A model generated the notes under the pieces. The model ran no database searches and was not told the origin of the DNA. It saw only the letters and a list, made by a program, of their open reading frames with translations. The position numbers and the translations under genes are program-made. A stretch of 60,000 bases of DNA from Branchiostoma floridae. Its lineage: Eukaryota > Chordata > Leptocardii > Amphioxiformes > Branchiostomatidae. The DNA lies in contig NC_049980.1 of NCBI RefSeq assembly GCF_000003815.2, positions 28,516,218 through 28,576,217 on the forward strand. Direction: 5' to 3'. Numbering within the stretch: position 1 is the first letter of the stretch; each line of letters starts with the position of its first letter. This document shows, one piece after another, positions 20,001 through 33,463 of this stretch.

Positions 20001-20940
20001 TGATATTTTTCTACATCACACCTACATTTGTGGAACTCAGCCCTCATCCACGGTAGATCAACTTTAGCTTAGGTACCACAGTATGTACAAAAACTTCTGC
20101 TCACATGTGCAGGGGGCTTTGCATGATTTTGTTGTCCATTGTTTATTTATGATCATATACTTTCACATAATGGTTTATTACCACAGTCCATATTTCAACT
20201 TGGTAAGCTGGTAATACTATATACTACCTGGAGTTCATAAAATGATAAATGTATTACAGGTATTGAAGATCCAGTTATTTTCTTTCCAAAAAAGTTATCT
20301 ATGTGGCAATTGTGCAGCTACATTGTATGTCACTTTGTTATGATGGTCTAAGAGGGCCTTGTTACTGTAAAATTATGGTCAAAGCCATCCCATAAAATTT
20401 TCCAGTGTAACATAATGCACATGTATGTAAACCAAATCCTACCAAAGTGCATGTGTGTTAATCTAACCGCTATGGGGGTAAAACAGGATTACATCCTAAT
20501 TGATATCATCTGGGACAGGGGACATAAAAACTACCTACTATAGGCTGTCCTAGAAATTCATTCCAAACATTCTATATGTTAAGTAGGCGCATGGTGTTGT
20601 GATATGGTGGTCACATCTGGAGGTCCCAAATGTGTACACACAGAAAACAATCCTGCGTCCCCGGAGAGTGTGGCATAATTGGAAGGGACAGGTGCATGAA
20701 ATGGGGGGTTTCACTAGTCTGGTCTGAACAATGCAGCCAGGCAGTAGGTATGCTAACCAGTTGGAATAAATACTGCTATTATGCGCAGTAGAGCGAAGGC
20801 CAGGTTTTCACGCTTGCTATGACTCTGCATGAGCACTAGATGTAATAATCTCCAAGCAGATTTGGGGGGTGGAAGGTCGTAACATTTTCTCACTGGCAGG
20901 GTTTTCTGACAATTCTTTACCTCAAGTACATGTGACTGTC
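17032..20940. other. AT-rich non-coding stretch
   Basis: Scattered open frames under 110 codons without family resemblance or flanking splice logic. Nothing supportable. Confidence 0.4.
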
Positions 20941-20945
20941 AGAGT

Positions 20946-21029
20946 AGAGTAGAGTATAGTGGGGTGGGGTGGGGTTGTGTGGGGTAGGGCAGGGTAGGGT
21001 AGGGTAGGGTAGGGTAGGGTAGGGTAGGG
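20946..21029. repeat. GGGTA microsatellite
   Basis: Degenerate gtaga/gtggg units resolve into at least six clean agggt repeats. The G-runs could form quadruplexes on the plus strand. This is a pentamer, not the hexamer TTAGGG of chordate telomeres. Confidence 0.85.
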
Positions 21030-23396
21030 AGTCTGCATGGTCCTTTCTGACGTAGGCAGTCTATTTTGATTTCATGGAAAGCCATCTTATTCTCGTAATT
21101 CGTTGAGGGGTTGATGAAATTTTGCTTGATTTCCTCAGAATAATGCTTAAGTTAAGGGTTCATAAGTCAAGAATTGAGTATAATTCGTTGTGTGGAACCC
21201 CCATACAGACCCTCTTGGACTAGTTGGAGAAACATGGCCTGTCATCAGAAAATGTTACTAGTACTATCTTTCACTTTACTAGTAAGTAACTGCTTTGAGA
21301 GCATTCTGGTGTAGTGTGGGCATTTGTTCTGTTGTTCCAACATTTGAAGAGACAACATGCTACTGGTACGAATTTTGGTCTCCTGTCTGTATCACTAATG
21401 ATATGTTTTAGTGGCTTATGTAGGACATGTAGGGGGCAATTATGATGAAATTGCTACCCAGAGCCTGGTACTACAGAGGCTAATGATGTGGCAGAAAGTA
21501 TGGGCCATTTCAATGTCCATAATGTGATGTTTCCCCTACTTTGAATTGCAGGAGCTGGTGGTTGAATAAAGAACACATGAGATAAAGGTGTATCTCATGA
21601 ATGCCCTTCCATGCACTAAGGATGTTGCAGGCACGTACTTAGAATTACCAATGATTTGTGACCTGGTTAGATATCCAGGCTTGGTCCCATAAAATTACAA
21701 AGTATTGCACAAAACAACACGGTGTATAGTATCTACATTATTCATATTGCAGAAATTACCTGTACTCCTCATTTCAATGATCACTACAAAGTACAATTTA
21801 CCATCATCACATTCACAGGTGGGAGGAGAGCTAAAACAGGTTATGGACTATTCATTCAGTATTCTCTATTCTGCAATATCCTTGCATAAAAAAAAGACAT
21901 TTGCATGCACAAACAGTGTGTGCACAATAGCTCAGTTGAATCAGAATGCAATTTATATTAATGTCCAAGCAGATATTGGGTTTGAAAATTTTGGGGTTTC
22001 TGATGAACTGTTGTTTTCTGATGCTTGAGATTGTGGATTGTAAGGACCAGCTCTTCAGAAAATGAAACAATTCTTTCTACTACAGTGACTTACTTACTTA
22101 GTACTTAAGTGTCTGCTAGGAGATAATTGTCTGTAACTTCCCAGCTATGTCCAATAAGTGCATTGACCTTTCCGTACATCAACACTCCAGGCATGTCGTA
22201 ACTTGCCTGTGTAAGCTCACTGAAATAAAAGACAGGACCAAAATGCTTACTCCATGCCGGTGCATGTCTGGACTAAACCCAGAGGATCCAGCTTGAAGTC
22301 CTCACTCACACACAGTTTAATTGCTAGCGCCGCATTTGGAGTCCAACATTTGCAGGATGTACGCAAGGCCGAAAATAGACCCTAGTAGATAACAAAGATA
22401 ATAAACAAACCATCATTTTCCTGTTACACTAAAGAAAAACAAGGTCAACAGAAATGTCAACATTTCCTGATTTTTTCCTAGTATGAGAGTTAAGATCTCT
22501 AGTATTTATGATGATGATGATGATGATGATTTGGCCATGTGTGCTCAATTTGAAAGTTAAAATCTATCTTGAAGTTCATAGGATTAGGAAGTTATATAAT
22601 TGCTTGTCAAGGATGCAAAAAAATATATTCTTAAATGAAACAACCACACTTGTATGATATTGATTGAAAATCAATATGTTTGAAATACAAAGAACCTGAT
22701 AATCTGGAATTTCAAGCTTGAATTTCTCGGAGCCTCTTGACAAGCAAATTTATGAGTGGGTAAGTCAAGTGTCATCATGACCCACTTCCATTCTATACCC
22801 AGTGATCAATACTGATTGGCCTACATACTCTGTACCACCGGTATCTACTGGATTCGCAATTTAAAAAAACGCAATAAACAAGTTTATGGGCTCAAAGGAC
22901 GGTGGCAAAGTGCGGGGGCAAACCGGATAAATCAACTGCAATCCTAGATTGTAATATAGTTATTGCAAGCAATGATACTTTTTATGATTTTTTCATATGA
23001 TACAATTTGATTTTTAGAAAAGGTCATGATGTCTTATTAAGTTATCATAGATTAGAAGACTAATAACAGCATGACACGCGACGTAAAGTCTTGGCACGCT
23101 TCCTAATCATTAGGACAAAAAAGGACACCATGCAGCAGACAAATGTACGTATTTGAATTTTGATTTTATCGTTTGGTGTTCACATTAATTTTGGACTGTG
23201 AAATGGAGCATGATGTTGAATTACTTCTGTGTAAACTATTTGCCACTGGATAAGTTGATAGAATAAGCAGGAGTAGAAGGAAATACGCTGTCAAAACTAC
23301 CCAAGAACACAACTCAGAGGACAGATAAAATCTGTTTTATGTGGACAGGTGGACACTGTAGAGAGGATTCTTAATTCTTGTGTCAATGGGAAAATT
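21030..23396. other. AT-rich non-coding stretch with a GAT microsatellite
   Basis: Contains an (ATG)n run at about 22508-22530. The tail from about 23290 belongs to a dispersed repeat that also occurs near 34720. No exon recognised. Confidence 0.45.
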
Positions 23397-24150
23397 GGAC
23401 CCCGTTCACACTCAAAAAAATGAAGCGGCTTCAACGTGGAAGCCGCTTGAACGTGCAAGCCGCTTCAAAAAAATTACGTTCACACTCATTTCAGACAATC
23501 CGATTAATCACACACAATTCCGTACCTGGACTTCAGGTACTTTTTTACAACATTGTTTGTAGGTTTTCTCAAACCCACTCTTAATAGTCTTACATCATGA
23601 TCCAGAGAGAAAGCTGTTCAAAGATATGTTTGTTTTTTGTGATTTTTTTTTAGCTTGCTGTGTTTCCTCTCTCTTCGCGTGATAAAAAAAGCTTTGTTTG
23701 CTTCCCATTCCACTTGCCTTGACCCTACAGGTTTTTTTTTTTCTTTCCAGACATTATCATTGGGCACAAAAATCAGTAACGTGAGCAAACCTGTCAGTGT
23801 GGCGTGTGTTCCTGCTCCCGATACCTGGATACATAACCTCCAACAGGGGGCAAATCGGAAGTTTGTATAGAATCTATCCCGCGTTGCGTTCACACTCGCG
23901 ATTTCAGCCAAGCGGCTTGTTCACAAGTGTCTCAAACTACCTCCCAGGGATGAATTGCAAACGAGCCGGATCGGTGAAAATCCAAGCCGCTTGGAGCGTT
24001 CACACTCAAGAAAACGATCCGGATCAAGCGGCTTCCACGTTGAAGCCGCTTCATTTTTTTGAGTGTGAACGGGTCCAAGGTTAAGGGGCCACCAAAAAAA
24101 TTGTCAAATCAGCCAGGTGGTCCCTATGTACCGGTAGAGGGGATCACTCA
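23290..24150. repeat. Dispersed repeat interrupted by a younger element
   Basis: The flank aggacagataaaatctg...gtggacaggtgg...gattcttaattcttgtgtcaat resembles 34735-34810. The other flank, ggggccaccaaaaaaattgtc..cagccaggtggtcc, resembles 34828-34862. The foldback element at 23397-24076 splits the two halves, so it inserted later. Confidence 0.65.
23397..24076. mobile_element. Non-autonomous DNA element, about 53 bp inverted ends, AAGCGGCTT-rich
   Basis: The left end (ggaccccgttcacactc, then aaaaaaatgaagcggcttca) is mirrored at the right (tgaagccgcttcattttttt, then gagtgtgaacgggtcc). Identity runs for about 53 bases with one indel. The arms themselves contain alternating AAGCGGCTT and AAGCCGCTT, and the motif recurs internally, as do several cgttcacactc copies. 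No transposase. Confidence 0.85.
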
Positions 24151-24897
24151 AACAAGTTTTAAATTCTATGTACATTTTGTACATTGGCATGTACTACCAT
24201 ATGATCATCTAGTTTGGGTAAGCGGGCGCCATATGGAGAGACTATACATGTAGATGGGGGTGTTGAACTGAACCAGACACAGCAAAACTTAAGTGAAAAG
24301 TTAACAGTTGCTGGAGTGGAATGTATTCCAGCCATGAAGGGCTCCAATTGCAGCTGGTTGTACCAGTCATATGTTTTCATCAGAGCTGGATTCCCCGCCA
24401 GGGAGCACTTTCACACTAACTACAGGGGAAGCATATGGTGAATTCGGCTTAATTGCAGCCAATGCATCCTCATTATGCCCAATCTGCAAGTGGTTGGCTG
24501 ATTGTGGGTTTTGTGGTTTGGAATTGATGTCTATTCACTGATATGACTCACTAGATATTTTAAGGTCTGTCTGCTGTCTGAATTAGAACAAGTGTCTGCT
24601 GCTAGGCGACACCTGTAAAATTCCAAAGGTTTGGCTTTGTAATTATTGATTGTTGCAATGTTGCAGAACAACTCGACAATGGATTCCTAAGGAGAATATA
24701 CTGCAAACATAACAGTGGAAGTCAGCAACGGCATGCCTTATCAGTGAGAGCTCTGAAACGTGGTGGTGATGATGTTGACTTTTGTCTGTACAAATGTTAC
24801 TCAACTGGCAGCTCAGATAAGGTCCTGGTTCTGATCAGTTGCTAACTGGGAGAACCTACATGAGAATTGAGACTTGAGACTTTGAGACATGTAGCAC
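24077..24897. other. Non-coding sequence between two mobile elements
   Basis: The first part completes the dispersed repeat; the rest shows nothing recognisable. Confidence 0.4.
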
Positions 24898-25973
24898 GCG
24901 CGGATCCAGGGGGAGGCGCGCAGGGCGCGCGCCTCCCCCTTCAGCTGGCAAAAAAAAATGGCAAGATAAACCAAGGCTACTAGAGGTCTTCGGAAGTTAC
25001 GTCAAGAATATTGACAATGTTATAAAACTAATTCGCTTAGTTGAAAGGAGATTTTCTGGTACTTATTTAGAGAAACTTGCACTTTGCAATTACTAGTGGG
25101 TCTTTCGAGTCCCGTAAACTTACGGTAAAGGCCCGGGGACGGAGCGCGGCCGCATCAATTTCTCCCCAAGAAACTGGTGGGTCGCTGTAAGCCAAAAATA
25201 TAGAAAGAGCGTGGAAATTTTGTAAGATCTCCAGAAAATCAGCGGAAGTTAATTATTTTTGATGAACTGATGATTTCTATTGTCCGTCATCGGCTTAGAG
25301 AGACGCAACCATCCTTGGGAAAATCGGCGTCGTGCGCCGACACCCCTCTCCCCACTCCAGTTCTGATCAGTCGCCGCGGTGACCGTGCTGACGTTTTTGT
25401 TGTCATTTCCCCTCGATTTATATAATAATCGTCATCAATTGCCACCGCAGAAGCAAAAAGAGTCCGAAATATATGCATTTTCAAATGCCTAAGACACTTT
25501 CAAAATCGTCTCCGGCAAGCCACTCAGATCCCACGAGATTTCTATGCGATTTTATAGGAGCGCGAGCCGCTTCACGGAGAAAGGCAAATCGGCAGCCAGG
25601 TACAAATAATTTTGCGATATTGTTTGTGTAGCGTGGCGTCATTTATGAATATTAAGAAGGAGGAACTATCCTTCGTTAGGTTTGTCCTCAGTTGTAGTTG
25701 CTAAAAATAGTAAAAGATGTCCCTGAAGTGAACTAGACAGCCACAGACATGACAAAAAGTTAGTGTTAGTTTGCTTCTCAAATTTGCTCAGATATGGCTC
25801 TAAAATGCACCAGAGAGCCTCTATTTCTTATAAATTTTCTGGGGGAGGCCCCCCATACCCCCCCAACGAGAGGGGGGAACCCCCCTCTCGTGCTCTCCCC
25901 CCGCGCTGCGCGGCCGCGGGCTTCGGCCGCGTCATGGTGCGCGCCTCCCCCTTAGCAAATTTCTGGATCCGCC
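24898..25973. mobile_element. GC-rich repeat element with GGATCCAG ends
   Basis: The left end is gcgcggatccagggggaggc. The right end is gcgcgcctcccccttagcaa, then atttctggatccgcc, which in reverse complement begins gcggatccag like the left end. The right 130 bases are extremely GC-rich and carry a hairpin (gagaggggggaacccccctctc). No significant coding potential. Family not recognised; DNA-transposon-like ends are the simplest reading. Confidence 0.65.
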
Positions 25974-28900
25974 AGTGTGTAGTTCAGTCCTGGGTAGGGC
26001 ATCTTGTTTGGGGCTGCACCTGTCTTTTAGAATTAGAAGGGACGTAAGTTTGAAACTGAAACATCAAGGAAACTTGCTACCTTACGTATGTGTCACGGGG
26101 CACCACAAGGGTCTGAATGAAACAACAAAACCAATGAACAAATGTATTCCATCACACTGCTATATAAGTACAGTGTTTAGTACATCATGTCTAGCTTTAG
26201 GCCACCTGAACAACCAGTCACACCTGGTTTCTGTCTTTCTTCCACACACAAGATATATTTCTTTGCTTGAAGAATACATACCTGAGTGTCACTTCAGGTT
26301 AGGCAGTGTATTATTGAGGCCTTCTCAGGAATTCTCCAATTTATATGGCATCTGCAATGTTCATACCTCAAGTAAAACGTGTGATTTTTTTCCCCTGAAT
26401 ATGTACAGTGTAAGAAAACTTCCACCTCAGGATCCTTGTACCTTTGGTTGTTGATGTTGACCCCACATCTAAGGACACAGGGATGAGTTATCACTGCTAG
26501 CACAGTGTGAATGTCTGCACCATGAGGTCAATGCTAGTTTGCATGTAAAGCATGTGTCTTCTGGAAATGATTGAATCATCACGGCCTCCATATTTGGTAG
26601 ACTTGATGTTGAACTTGGCCCAAGTCAAGTTGATCGGCTTGCACATGCCATGTTGTGCGGAAGGAGTCAATCATACGCAACAGCGAATCTTATCATTTTT
26701 CGTACATGTATCTCCAGGTCATTTTGTTGTAAGCACATGCAGGTTGGTACAATATTATTTTCTCTGAATCATTCAAGAAACTCTCCAACTTAGTAAAAGA
26801 ACTTGCAAGACATTCATTCAGCCATCGTAATGTTTCTGAGAATTGACCAGTAATGTTTTGATAACAGCTGTGAGACCTAAGGTTTGAAATACTTCCTGTG
26901 ATTGCCCCTGGAGGGAGGGAGTTGGGCATGGACCCAACATGGTCCCAAGTTTGGTCTGCGGAAACTGCAGCCACTTGCCCAAAGTCAGGCAATATTTTTG
27001 TTCCAGAGAAATCCAGGCTGTTGTTTTTTGAAGCTAATGAAAATGGGTCAAAGAGCAAAACAACAAATATAGAAATGTCATATGTTTTTGTGCCATGGTT
27101 ATGTTGGACTTTGTCTTTGAGGTCTATATACATGTACTACATATCAAATATGATTGGAGAATCAGCATGCTGAAAAAATAATCCACATACAAAGTATGTT
27201 TATGTCTACAGTAAGGAAAACAATTTATATCTACTGTTGGTCACATATATATGATTTTAATAGTGCAGACTAGTTTTTGCTTTGTTTTTTTGCAGAACTT
27301 TCACCAAAGCCTCCAACCATTTCCTGATCATCATTGTATCTTGCTGATCATAAGATATTTTGTATATTTGTGTTGGTTTTTGCTATCACATCCTTGTGCT
27401 AATGTTTTGGAAACACTATGACTATAAAGCCCTGACAAGTTTTGCATGGTGTCCCCAAGGTAACATGTTCTAGGATACAGTAGACAGTGTTGATAATGTG
27501 TACCTTACATGATAACAGAGTTCAATAGGTCAATCTTAACTTTATCAGAGATATTATGTTGGAGGTATTCTCTGATATTTCATTGATCATTTTTGAAGCA
27601 GTGTCAGCTATTTTCTTTCAATTGCTAATCAATAGTCACAGTGATAGAGTGTACAGTAGTGTAAAACTTGATTAATAATAATGTAGGAAAATAGCTATGA
27701 TAGTAACTAATGTATTGTGGCTAGCACTATCAGCAGTCATGTACACACTATTGCTCAGCATTAACCCAAATGATGAAGTTATTGGCAAATATAATTACTC
27801 ATCAAAGTCACATTTATCTTGTGAGTATGAGCAGATTGTATAAGGATGACTGTTGACGGTACGTTTGCACGCCCCAAAAGCAAACAGAAGGTCAAATTTG
27901 CAGAGTGACCGAAACAAACATCCCACAGGCAGAACACGTACATTATGATACATGCACTTTAGTCAGCGTAATGTTTTTCTGGTGAGGCACGGTGAGCGCG
28001 TACAAGATTGTCCACATTCACAGCCCAGCAAAAGGTTTCCTTTTGTCTTTTTTTGAAGTAGGTTAGTAACATCTGTCTTTAATATGAAGTTTAAAAAAAA
28101 TAGATGCCAAGGTCATTGTAAAGTACCAAGACTCTACAATTTGTAAGGAATAGTACAGAGCTATACATAGCACTGGGTTCATTGACAGGCATAGTGTATC
28201 AGTTAGAATATGTGCCAAAGTTGAGTTGCAATGATCTAACATACATGTGTATTCTTATGACATAATCTTGATAGTGCAGGCTGTTAATAGCGGCAGGTGT
28301 GGGAAAGGGTTTCCGTTTTGTTTCATGACAACTTCTTGTTATTTTGTATTACCGACAGCATGCCACTACCATAGTCCACAAACAAGTCTGTCTGATGTAC
28401 TTTGGGTCTGAGGTACAAATATTGATTGATAATTATATATTGTAAATAAACAATGTATGAAGTTCAGTGTAAATGTAGTGACTTTTATGCTTCCCCTAGG
28501 CCTAGTATTGACTATTTTTCCTTCCTCATGAAAAGCCATTTTCAGTTCACATATTACTTGTATTTTAAGTTGAATGTTATCTAGCTATGTAGCTTGATAT
28601 ATTCATCAGGAAAATAATCTCCAAATGTATCTGTAGTCTGTCCTTGCATTATCATATCATATGTCACTGTCCTACATGCAACAGAATTCTAATGTGTAAT
28701 CCAGAACTCATGACTGACATCAAGAATTTACTGGAACCAAATGAATAATTCATGAATGATACCAAGAATCAGCTGATCCCCTTTTGCATGTCCATTATTG
28801 TACAACTTCCTTGTTTAAAGCCCAGGACAAGTTTCAATTCCTGTATAAACATTCAGTTTTCGTTATTTACCTTGGTTGAAAAAAAAGGAGCATGCACATA

Positions 28901-31900
28901 ATAGTACATGTACAAAATGTATGCATCTACTAATTGTATATACTCAGGTTTCCATTCAGAGATATGTTTAGATTACATCTTGTTTATATAGAGAGACATT
29001 TGGAAGGGTTTGGGTATATGGTTGACAAATGTTTTGACAAATTTGCATGGCTAACTTTGTGCAAATATTGATTATATGTAAGACAAAAGAATCTGATTGA
29101 TGCTTATTCAAAGATACAGGGGTAAGATCAAAAGTCACCAGGTTAATTTTCTGGTTCAATTAGTCAGGCATGACACGAAGTTGAAAACCAAACAGATAAA
29201 ATTCATAGAAGCCATGCAGAAATCCATATCCATCAATAACTAAGAGAAGATACTTGATCATTTCTGTGATCAGGAATGACCAAAAGTATACCTGCCACCT
29301 TAGACAATTAATCATCCATGGTTCCCCCCAAATGTTACCAGTGCCAGAATTCTGCATGCAAATGCCCAGGGTGTCATGTTACAAGTAGGAAGGTCATGTC
29401 ATGGTCGGATACCTGCAGGAGGAACAGGTGTGTTAAGGTATACAGGTGTTTACAGGTGAGACAACGCAGGTGTAAAAGTACATATCCTGGCTCTAAACCT
29501 TTCTTTTGCAACATTCCCAAGCAGTAGATTTTATGCTAATTGAGGTTAGCCTAATAACAGAAGTCCACGTTTTCTTTGAACAACAATTCATTATACCGTT
29601 CCATTTTTTTTTTCAAAGTCAAACTTCCCTGAAAATTACTTCCTGGTCATGTGATGGCTTAGTTTTCAGCTTAGGATTACATATGTGGCAGGCTTATTAC
29701 ATTTATAAGTTAAATATAAATGTAATACTAAGTCTACCTGATAGTCTTACAAAATGTACAACTCAATCCTCTTTTCCTAGAAATGACTTCAGTTTATTTT
29801 TAGTGCAATCATTCCATGGTTTAGAATTCAAATATGATTGTGTGTGCTATAATATAGGCCTACAAACCATGCTTACTAACAGTATACCTATTGACACCAG
29901 ACCAAATCAATTCAATAAGACCCTTCCTAGATCTAGAGTCAATTTTTTGTCTTTTCGTGCACAAGGTGATTGCTCATTGAATGGTCATTAATTTACATAT
30001 AATTAATTTCTTCAATGACAATGGTGGATCAGATATTGGGAGCATGCGCAAACTGCCCAAGGTGACATGCATTTGTCCCTGCTCTTGTAATTAATTCCTT
30101 TTTATTTGGACAATGATATGTTATAAGTACTTATTTAGTAGAAACAATGTGTTTAAAAGAAAAAGAAGTCTTTTGAAATTCCAGCTATTTGTAATGATCA
30201 AAACCTGTCCCTTTCTACCATCCCTGGGTGCACTTGTGATACCTACCTATTGCTTGGCAACTTATGGTCAATTATCTTGGGTAATTGCTGTAAACCAAGG
30301 TTGATAGGGACAACCTAGGACAACTCATCGGGTCATGACAACAGGTGTGTAAATTTCTTACCTGCAGTTTCACCTAAATTTTTACCTGCATTTACGAAAT
30401 TGGAGGTTGCAGGCAGTCGATGATGAAGGGGTTTTTAAGCACTTATTACTTGTATGAATGTTTTTCTATTCAAAATTTGAAGATATGTTAGAAACTCAGA
30501 AATACTGTAATCTTGGATGTATATTCACAATGAATTACATGAATAATTTGTGGAAGGGAACTGCTGTTGTTGCACTCAATTTTATTTTGCATTTTTTTTA
30601 CCCTGGCGTTTTGATACTAGGATAACTGTTGGCTGAAACATGTGGGCACAATTGGGCCCCCCTGTAATGCTGATATGTATACTGTATGGAGGCTTGCAAG
30701 TGAAAATGATAACTTAAACTTTAGTTAAAGTATGACTGATAAGGAATGTTTTGTGTTGTGGACAAGCAAGTAAGTTTGGATTTTGATGTTACTAGTAGTT
30801 GTATCTATTGAAATCTACTCAAATTTTGCAATGGGCTTGCAGTATTGACCTGTATTCCAGTATCTACTCTGTTATGTTTGTGTTGATAGTTGTAGTGTCA
30901 GAGCATGAATGTTAATGTGTCTTTAAGCACCTTCTCAAACAGTAGTGCAGTCACTTCAAAACCCTTTAAAGCCTACTTACACACTACTCCAGAAACTCCC
31001 ACCTCTTGTTTGTTTAGCAGACTACAGACCCACACAGTTTACAGTTAGAGTCACCCAACCAGGAAAACACAGGATGTTCAGCTTATTATTTACTTTTCCA
31101 TTATTATGGTTGCTGCCTGTCTGCTTTGACAAACATATAAAAGATTGCTTTATGATATGTTCATTTGGTATGGTGCAATGGGTACAAACTTTATTTATAG
31201 AGTCTGGGCCACTGTGTCAGAGGTCCTAGACTAGAGGTACATGTAGTTTCTGCTTACATCGTCAAGAAACACATGACCAACCCAAGGTGCATTGTAAACA
31301 GAACAAGGTCAGGTGTCACTAGTTTGGTTCATGCTGTGAATATGGTAGCACCAAAGTATATGCACATACATTTGGATGGTGGTTTGGGTAGTTTTTTTTA
31401 ATAGAAAATAAAGTAATTAGAATTTACAGGAATAGGAATAGGAATAGTTATACAGAAATAGGATTTTCAAAATGATAGGCACATTTTTTACTCAACAGAC
31501 TTGTTGCTACTTCTAATTATTGATTGACCTTTTGATATATCATTGCATGTATCATGTATACATATAGCAGACAAAACAAATGGCCTGTCCTACAAATTCT
31601 GTGAAACTGATGAACTGTTATGAAATGCTGAGTTAGCCTAGCCTCCGTCAGTCTGTGTAAACCTTAGCCTCTCAAACGCACCTGGACTATAAAGTAATGG
31701 CAGAGAGGGAAATCAAATGGTGGGCAGATTGACTAGACCAATCTCTCATTGATGTGCACTGTAACCAGTGCAATCTCCAAAGTAGATGATATCATTGTGG
31801 CTCCCTTGTCGGTTGTGTCCAGCCTCATCTGAGGTTGACCTAGTTAGTGACCTTGCCTGTGTGCACTGACTACATGTATATGAATCAGGTATGGATTTAG

Positions 31901-32521
31901 GGCACCTTGAAGGGGAGCTTCGGATGTAATTATGATGCTTCTAAGTAAAGGAATATAAACCAAGGAAGCATATATTGGCTCTAATTGAAATTGTTTAAAG
32001 TTAGATATAGCATCTACTTGATACTCAATGTGTTGGTTTGCTGTCCTCTTGTCTTAGCTTTATGCAAAAAAAGAATTGATTAAACGATCGCTCATAAAAG
32101 AAATACATTGACTTTGTATAGGTCATTAGAATATTGCAATAAGAGCCAAGCTGGCCTACCTTTACGATTTCTGTCGGTCATCAAGTCTGATTACCCAACC
32201 CCAGACCTCCCTGGGGTGGGGCATAAAAAGGGCCCTGCCAGACTCATCATTTCGATGGAAAAGTCTTTCAGCATGATATGAATTCTGATACTTAAAACAG
32301 GGAAAGAATACAAATACCTTACTAGGTGTTGTGTAGAATAGGAATTGTGAAGACTTGATATGTGCTTTATAGATGATGGCTACCTGAGTAATATGCCATG
32401 TCAGAATGCATGAAACAAAATATAGGCCATTTGAAATAAGGGCATGAGACTAGTTTCAAGAAGATTACCATCTACCGTCTATCAACTACCCATGTCTTAA
32501 TTTTATAATAAGACTTTAGCA
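25974..32521. other. Long AT-rich non-coding stretch
   Basis: Open frames at 26693-27133 (minus) and 29506-29991 (plus) have no family resemblance and sit in AT-rich sequence. Probably part of the first intron of the RIPOR gene or intergenic. Confidence 0.4.
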
Positions 32522-32790
32522 GGGCTCGAAATTCATTTTGTGCACTGGTGCACCCAGCTTAAAAAATTGGGTGCACAAAAAATTTTTTGGGTGCACCACT
32601 TAAATTTAAGTAATAACCTAATAATAAAACTTAGTTACAAGCTATCAAGTTCTTAAACAAGTACTATGACAGACATTTTATTATCTTTCTAACACTTAGA
32701 TGTCAAGAATATGATGTATACTAGTAGACTTTGATATCTTTACATACATTAACCTAAGAAAATATTTGGGTGCACCCTGGGGCTAGGGCC
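32522..32790. repeat. Dispersed repeat with GTGCACCC motifs
   Basis: Begins gcagggctcgaaattcattt, followed by inverted gtgcaccca and tgggtgcac motifs, and closes with tttgggtgcaccctggggct. The arrangement suggests a small mobile element. Confidence 0.5.
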
Positions 32791-33303
32791 ATCAAGTTTG
32801 ATTATCCATATTTAGACTTCTCCAGGATATGTCATAAAAAGAGTATATCATTTCAACTATTAAAAAATGATTTCAGTCTGGCAATGCCTGTGCTGTACCA
32901 TGAATTTGCTACGCCTGTTTTCCAAATAATACATAACAAATAATGGGTACAGTTTTTTGTCCTTGTCCTTCAAGTATGTCACAAATTGTCTTCGAGGCAT
33001 AATTTTCATGAAAGATGATGATGATGTACATTGTAATACCAGTACAATCTTATATGAAAAATAAGGTAATTAGTATCACCTGTTTTTTTTTGCTTTTTTT
33101 TTTTTAATTTGTGTTTTGTCCTTGGAGGGAAGTCATTCATATGTTGAAGATTTCTTAAATCTTTAATTTTCTGATATACGTATGTTGTTTCTGTCTCAGT
33201 ATGGCATACATTTTTGTATGTAGTTAACAGCATTTTCATATTGTGGTGGCAACTGTTGCTGAAAAGGCAAGTCAATTTGATTATTACTTGTTTTTTTTCC
33301 CAG

Positions 33304-33463
33304 TGTAGTTAGACGACTGAGCTGAAGATGTCCCTGACGGAACGCGTGACCAACAGCCATGGCCAGAACGGCACCCCGGTCCAGCGGAGCCACTCCTTCG
33401 GAGGGTTCAAACACGAGCAGAATCCCTTCCTGTCACAACGGGTCTCCAGCTTCGGCAGCCCAG
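33304..33463 (+). CDS. RIPOR exon 1: start codon
   Basis: After the acceptor ttttttttcccag come 24 bases of 5' UTR, then ATG at 33328 in context gctgaagATGtcc. The product is MSLTERVTNSHGQNGTPVQR, then SHSFGGFKHEQNPFL and SQRVSSFGSPG, like the Ser-rich N-termini of RIPORs. It leaves phase 1 (cag/gtacac). The presence of an acceptor implies an upstream non-coding exon. Confidence 0.88.

Noticed and set aside
20946-21029. Telomere-like G-rich repeat
   Set aside because: The unit is GGGTA (5 bases), not TTAGGG, and the tract is short; a microsatellite is the simpler reading.
26693-27133. 146-codon minus-strand frame
   Set aside because: AT-rich sequence, no domain, no splice context.
29506-29991. 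161-codon plus-strand frame
   Set aside because: No domain or homologous pattern recognised, and composition is typical of the surrounding non-coding DNA.
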